A stretch of DNA of 6,396 nucleotides, taken from assembly GCA_000183865.1 (NCBI GenBank), contig CM001047.1, positions 1,154,356 through 1,160,751 of the forward strand, given 5' to 3'. A model generated the notes under the pieces. It worked only from the letters and a program-made list of their open reading frames with translations. It searched no databases and had not been told where the DNA came from. The position numbers were made by a program, and so were the translations under genes. Below are positions 4,509 through 6,396 of this stretch, piece by piece (the stretch's first letter is position 1; every line of letters begins with the position of its first letter). This DNA comes from Listeria marthii FSL S4-120 (GTDB taxonomy: Bacteria > Bacillota > Bacilli > Lactobacillales > Listeriaceae).

Positions 4509-5588
4509 ATGGATGAACAATTAAAAATGTTAAAAGCATTAACCGATGCAAAAGGTATTCCTGGTAACGAGCGCGCAGTAAGAAACGTGTTCCGCGAATA
4601 TATCGAACCACTAGCGGATACTTTTGAAACAGACGGCTTAGGAAGTGCTGTAGCGAAAAAAGTGGGCAACGAAGATGGACCTAAAATTATGATTGCTGGC
4701 CATTTAGATGAAGTAGGCTTTATGGTAACGCAAATTGATGATAAAGGCTTTATTAAATTTCAAACAGTGGGCGGCTGGGTTTCCCAAGTAATGCTCGCAC
4801 AAAAAGTAACCATTGTGACGCGTTCCGGCGAAGAAATCACCGGAGTTATCGGTTCTAAACCACCACATGTGATGTCAGCAGCTGAACGCCAAAAATCATT
4901 TGATATTAAAGATATGTTTATCGATGTTGGCGCAGTAGATAAAGCAGAAGTGGAAAGCTACGGCATCCGTCCTGGCGACATGATCGTTCCCGCTTTTGAT
5001 TTTACTGTAATGAAAAACGAGAAATTCTTGCTGGCGAAAGCATGGGATAACCGTATTGGCCTTGCAATTGCCATTGAAGTACTTAAAAACTTACAAAAAG
5101 AACAACATCCAAATATCGTTTACGGTGTTGGGACGGTTCAAGAAGAAGTCGGTTTACGTGGCGCGAAAACAGCCGCACATTTCGTACAACCAGATATCGG
5201 TTTTGCTGTCGATGTCGGCATCGCGGGAGATACTCCAGGCGTAACAGACAAAGAAGCGATGAGCAAAATGGGCGAAGGACCACAAATCGTTATTTACGAT
5301 GCATCAATGGTAGCACACGCTGGTCTTCGTGATTTTGTCACAGACGTAGCGGACGAATTATCCATTCCTTACCAATTTGAAGCAATTCCAATGGGCGGAA
5401 CAGATTCTGGTTCGATTCATTTAACAGGAAACGGAATCCCGTCACTATCGATTACCATTGCAACACGCTACATTCATTCTCATTCCTCGATGCTACACCG
5501 TGATGATTTTGAAAATGCAGTGAAACTAATTACCGAAGTAGTCAAACGTTTAGATAAAGAAAAAGTAACAGAAATTCGCTTAGGTTGA
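4509..5588 (+). CDS. M42-family metallo-aminopeptidase (YsdC/FrvX-like)
   Basis: A 359-residue cytoplasmic enzyme that in this family removes N-terminal residues from peptides with a two-metal (Zn/Co) centre, usually as a large tetrahedral complex. All expected metal and catalytic residues are visible: His65 and Asp67 in AGHLDE, Asp180 in AWDNR, Glu212 and Glu213 in VQEEVG, Asp235 in AVDVG and His323 in YIHSHSS. The PDZ-like insert typical of M42 enzymes falls around residues 75-165. GGTDSGSIH (297-305) is another family block. The length is normal for the family. The ATG at 4509 has a strong AAGGAGGG site 8 bases upstream. Such proteins are often labelled endo-1,4-beta-glucanase because of an old misassignment; nothing here resembles a glycosidase. 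It heads an operon with the RNA methyltransferase 25 bases downstream. Family is certain; residue preference (acidic or otherwise) cannot be read from the sequence. Confidence 0.95.
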   Translation: MDEQLKMLKALTDAKGIPGNERAVRNVFREYIEPLADTFETDGLGSAVAKKVGNEDGPKIMIAGHLDEVGFMVTQIDDKGFIKFQTVGGWVSQVMLAQKVTIVTRSGEEITGVIGSKPPHVMSAAERQKSFDIKDMFIDVGAVDKAEVESYGIRPGDMIVPAFDFTVMKNEKFLLAKAWDNRIGLAIAIEVLKNLQKEQHPNIVYGVGTVQEEVGLRGAKTAAHFVQPDIGFAVDVGIAGDTPGVTDKEAMSKMGEGPQIVIYDASMVAHAGLRDFVTDVADELSIPYQFEAIPMGGTDSGSIHLTGNGIPSLSITIATRYIHSHSSMLHRDDFENAVKLITEVVKRLDKEKVTEIRLG

Positions 5589-5613
5589 GTTTCGAGAAAA
5601 GAGGACAACTTTA

Positions 5614-6372
5614 ATGGAACAGATTCAATCAGTAAAAAACGACCGTGTCAAAACATGGAAAAAACTACAAACGAGAAAAGGCCGCGATAAAACTGGAACT
5701 TATTTGGTGGAAGGCTTTCATTTAGTAGAAGAAGCATTACGTCAAGATGGTTTAGTACTGGAGCTGCTTGTTTCAAGTGGTGTTTCTGTTCCAGAAGAGT
5801 GGTTAAAAGGCGATTATGATGTGTTTGAAATTAGCGCAGAAATCAGCCACTTAATTAGCGAAACGATGACAGAGCAAGGCGTCTTTGCGGTCGTTGCGAC
5901 TTCTGAGCCAGATATGATGCTTTTATATGGTAAGAAATTATTGCTTGTAGACGCAGTACAAGATCCAGGTAATGTTGGGACGTTAATTCGTACAGCTGAT
6001 GCTGCTGGATATGATTGTGTCGTGCTCGGCCGAGGTAGTGCAGACCTATATAATCCAAAAGTAATTCGTAGCACACAAGGTAGCCATTTTCATATTCCCG
6101 TTATTCAAGCAGATTTATTTGATTGGATTGCGAATTTAGAAGAGGAGGGCGTGCCGGTAATCGGCGCAGTTTTAGATGACCAAGCGAAGTCATTAAACGA
6201 CATGCCAAAACGCGAAACATTAGCTTTAATGGTCGGAAATGAAGGAAACGGTATTTCACCTGAATTACAAGATCGTCTTTCCGAAAAAGTCTACATTCCT
6301 ATTTACGGCGATAGCGAGTCTTTAAATGTAGCTGTTGCAGCAGGAATTTTACTGTACGGTTTAAGAAAATAA
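5614..6372 (+). CDS. SpoU/TrmH-family RNA 2'-O-ribose methyltransferase (YsgA-like)
   Basis: A 252-residue enzyme that uses S-adenosylmethionine to methylate the 2'-hydroxyl of a ribose in rRNA or tRNA. The N-terminal part (about 1-95) is the small substrate-binding domain: KNDRVKTWKKL, then LVEGFHLVEEAL at 31-42. The catalytic SPOUT domain shows all three motifs. Motif 1 is DPGNVGTLIRTADAAG (117-132, with Asn120 and the catalytic Arg126). Motif 2 is LMVGNEGNGIS (205-215). Motif 3 is IPIYGDSESLNVAVAAGILLY (228-248, Ser236/Asn238 region), forming the knot that holds the methyl donor. The length is typical. An AAAAGAGGA site lies 8 bases before the ATG, and the gene starts 25 bases after the peptidase stop with no terminator between, so the two are likely co-transcribed. 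Target nucleotide is unknown. I recall the Bacillus equivalent lying just upstream of pheST, which may also follow here beyond the window. Confidence 0.93.
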   Translation: MEQIQSVKNDRVKTWKKLQTRKGRDKTGTYLVEGFHLVEEALRQDGLVLELLVSSGVSVPEEWLKGDYDVFEISAEISHLISETMTEQGVFAVVATSEPDMMLLYGKKLLLVDAVQDPGNVGTLIRTADAAGYDCVVLGRGSADLYNPKVIRSTQGSHFHIPVIQADLFDWIANLEEEGVPVIGAVLDDQAKSLNDMPKRETLALMVGNEGNGISPELQDRLSEKVYIPIYGDSESLNVAVAAGILLYGLRK

Positions 6373-6396
6373 TAAAAAGTGGTGACTAAGTTCATT

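Noticed and set aside
5056..5283. Short open frames on both strands inside the peptidase gene
   Set aside because: They lie wholly inside a gene with complete active-site motifs and have no ribosome sites; shadows of the real frame.
6373..6396. Start of a T-box leader for a following pheST operon
   Set aside because: Only 24 bases remain and no T-box motif or specifier stem can be seen; the idea rests on Bacillus synteny alone.

Overview
The window reads as chromosomal DNA of a low-GC Firmicute, most likely Listeria (L. monocytogenes or a close relative). The AT-rich composition, strong AGGAGG-type ribosome binding sites and a tandem pair of glucosaminidase (GH73) autolysins, each with a C-terminal GW cell-wall module, all fit Listeria. 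From memory the pair corresponds to lmo1215 and lmo1216 of strain EGD-e; this was not checked against a database.

Layout. Bases 1-359 hold the C-terminal half of a PduO-type cobalamin adenosyltransferase, cut by the window edge. It ends at a strong hairpin terminator that probably also serves the convergent genes beyond it. On the minus strand (402-1333) two paralogous YdcZ/DUF606 small membrane proteins form a two-gene operon; the upstream one starts with TTG. Divergent from them, on the plus strand, is a small P-loop nucleotide kinase-like protein (1422-1955). After about 290 bases without a gene come the two autolysins. The first (2249-3115) appears to start at CTG, 40 codons before its first ATG, because those 40 codons encode a clear membrane anchor. 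The second (3385-4398) has a conventional secretion signal and an unexplained 61-residue tail. Each autolysin has its own terminator. From an extended -10 promoter, an M42-family metallo-aminopeptidase (4509-5588) is followed after 25 bases by a SpoU/TrmH-family RNA 2'-O-ribose methyltransferase (5614-6372). I recall that the equivalent Bacillus genes (ysdC, ysgA) lie close to pheST.

How the genes relate. There is no single pathway here. The window joins the edge of a cobalamin-related locus, a possible small-molecule exporter pair, a cell-wall remodelling pair and a housekeeping peptidase/RNA-modification operon. The most informative parts are the autolysins: same catalytic domain, same wall-binding module, but different attachment (membrane-anchored versus secreted), with unusual translation start regions and a repeat-rich upstream region for the second.

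I found no mobile element, CRISPR array, tRNA/rRNA gene or defence system, and no evidence of an undescribed multi-gene system. The observations worth follow-up are local: the non-ATG start, the promoter repeats and leader hairpin of the second autolysin, its extra tail, and the paired YdcZ proteins.
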